Below are positions 63,870 to 64,000 of a stretch of DNA of 64,000 nucleotides, in pieces. Below the pieces are notes generated by a model. It did not search any database and had not been told where the DNA came from. It saw nothing but the letters and a program-made list of their open reading frames with translations. Numbering within the stretch: the first letter of the stretch is position 1; every line of letters begins with the position of its first letter. The position numbers and the translations under genes are program-made. This DNA comes from Palaemon carinicauda (Eukaryota > Arthropoda > Malacostraca > Decapoda > Palaemonidae): assembly GCF_036898095.1 (NCBI RefSeq), contig NC_090744.1:7076068-7140067 (forward strand). The letters run 5' to 3'.

Positions 63870-64000
63870 TGTAGCCATGTTTACTCCACTACAAGTAAAA
63901 GACCTCAAATTGTCTTTATTCATATCTTGGGTTTTAATGTCTTCTCTGTGACAACTTGTCTTTGCAAAAACCCAAAGGAAAAAATTCGCTTTAACTCGAA

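Overview
This window is nuclear DNA from an animal, most likely a decapod crustacean such as a shrimp or prawn. The signs are very dense (AT)n, (TC)n and (TAA)n microsatellites, dispersed retroposon families I associate with decapod genomes, several LINE clades, an envelope-bearing Ty3/gypsy element and a CsRn1-like Ty3/gypsy element. The species call is inference. I found no convincing host protein-coding gene, no rRNA and no free-standing tRNA gene. All strong coding signal belongs to mobile elements.

Layout. (1) 1-3206: a LINE of the Tx1/L1-like group with an intact ORF2 cut by the window edge and ending in poly(A). It sits in the 3' end of another LINE family. (2) About 3800-34445 and 34660-51575: two copies of an ancestral segment of roughly 8-10 kb, arranged head to tail, each remodelled separately. 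Copy 1 received two env-bearing gypsy elements in opposite orientation, 9974-22759 (minus) and 24200-33517 (plus). The first is itself interrupted by a 3.57-kb piggyBac-like non-autonomous transposon (13424-16989) filled with about 375-bp tandem repeats. Copy 2 received a 4.4-kb CsRn1-like LTR retrotransposon (36087-40480) and a truncated LINE (41956-42427), and several short sequences expanded into tandem arrays (99 bp x17, 43 bp x7, 68 bp, 865 bp x2.6). Each copy serves as the empty site for the other, so insertion boundaries and target-site duplications can be read directly. (3) 51575-64000: a mosaic of LINE 3' ends, a tRNA-derived SINE, microsatellites, a 500-base assembly gap (56651-57150) beside a 103-bp hairpin, and microsatellite-bearing tandem arrays.

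All LTR-element genes are pseudogenes with frameshifts and stop codons. The two env-bearing gypsy copies share a replaced catalytic aspartate in the protease but otherwise carry mostly private mutations. The most interesting candidates are the three CCAAT boxes at exact 40-bp spacing with CACGCCC boxes, conserved in both segment copies; the compound piggyBac-like element; the inverted gypsy pair with a conserved splice arrangement for env; and the repeated pattern of microsatellites embedded in longer tandem units.
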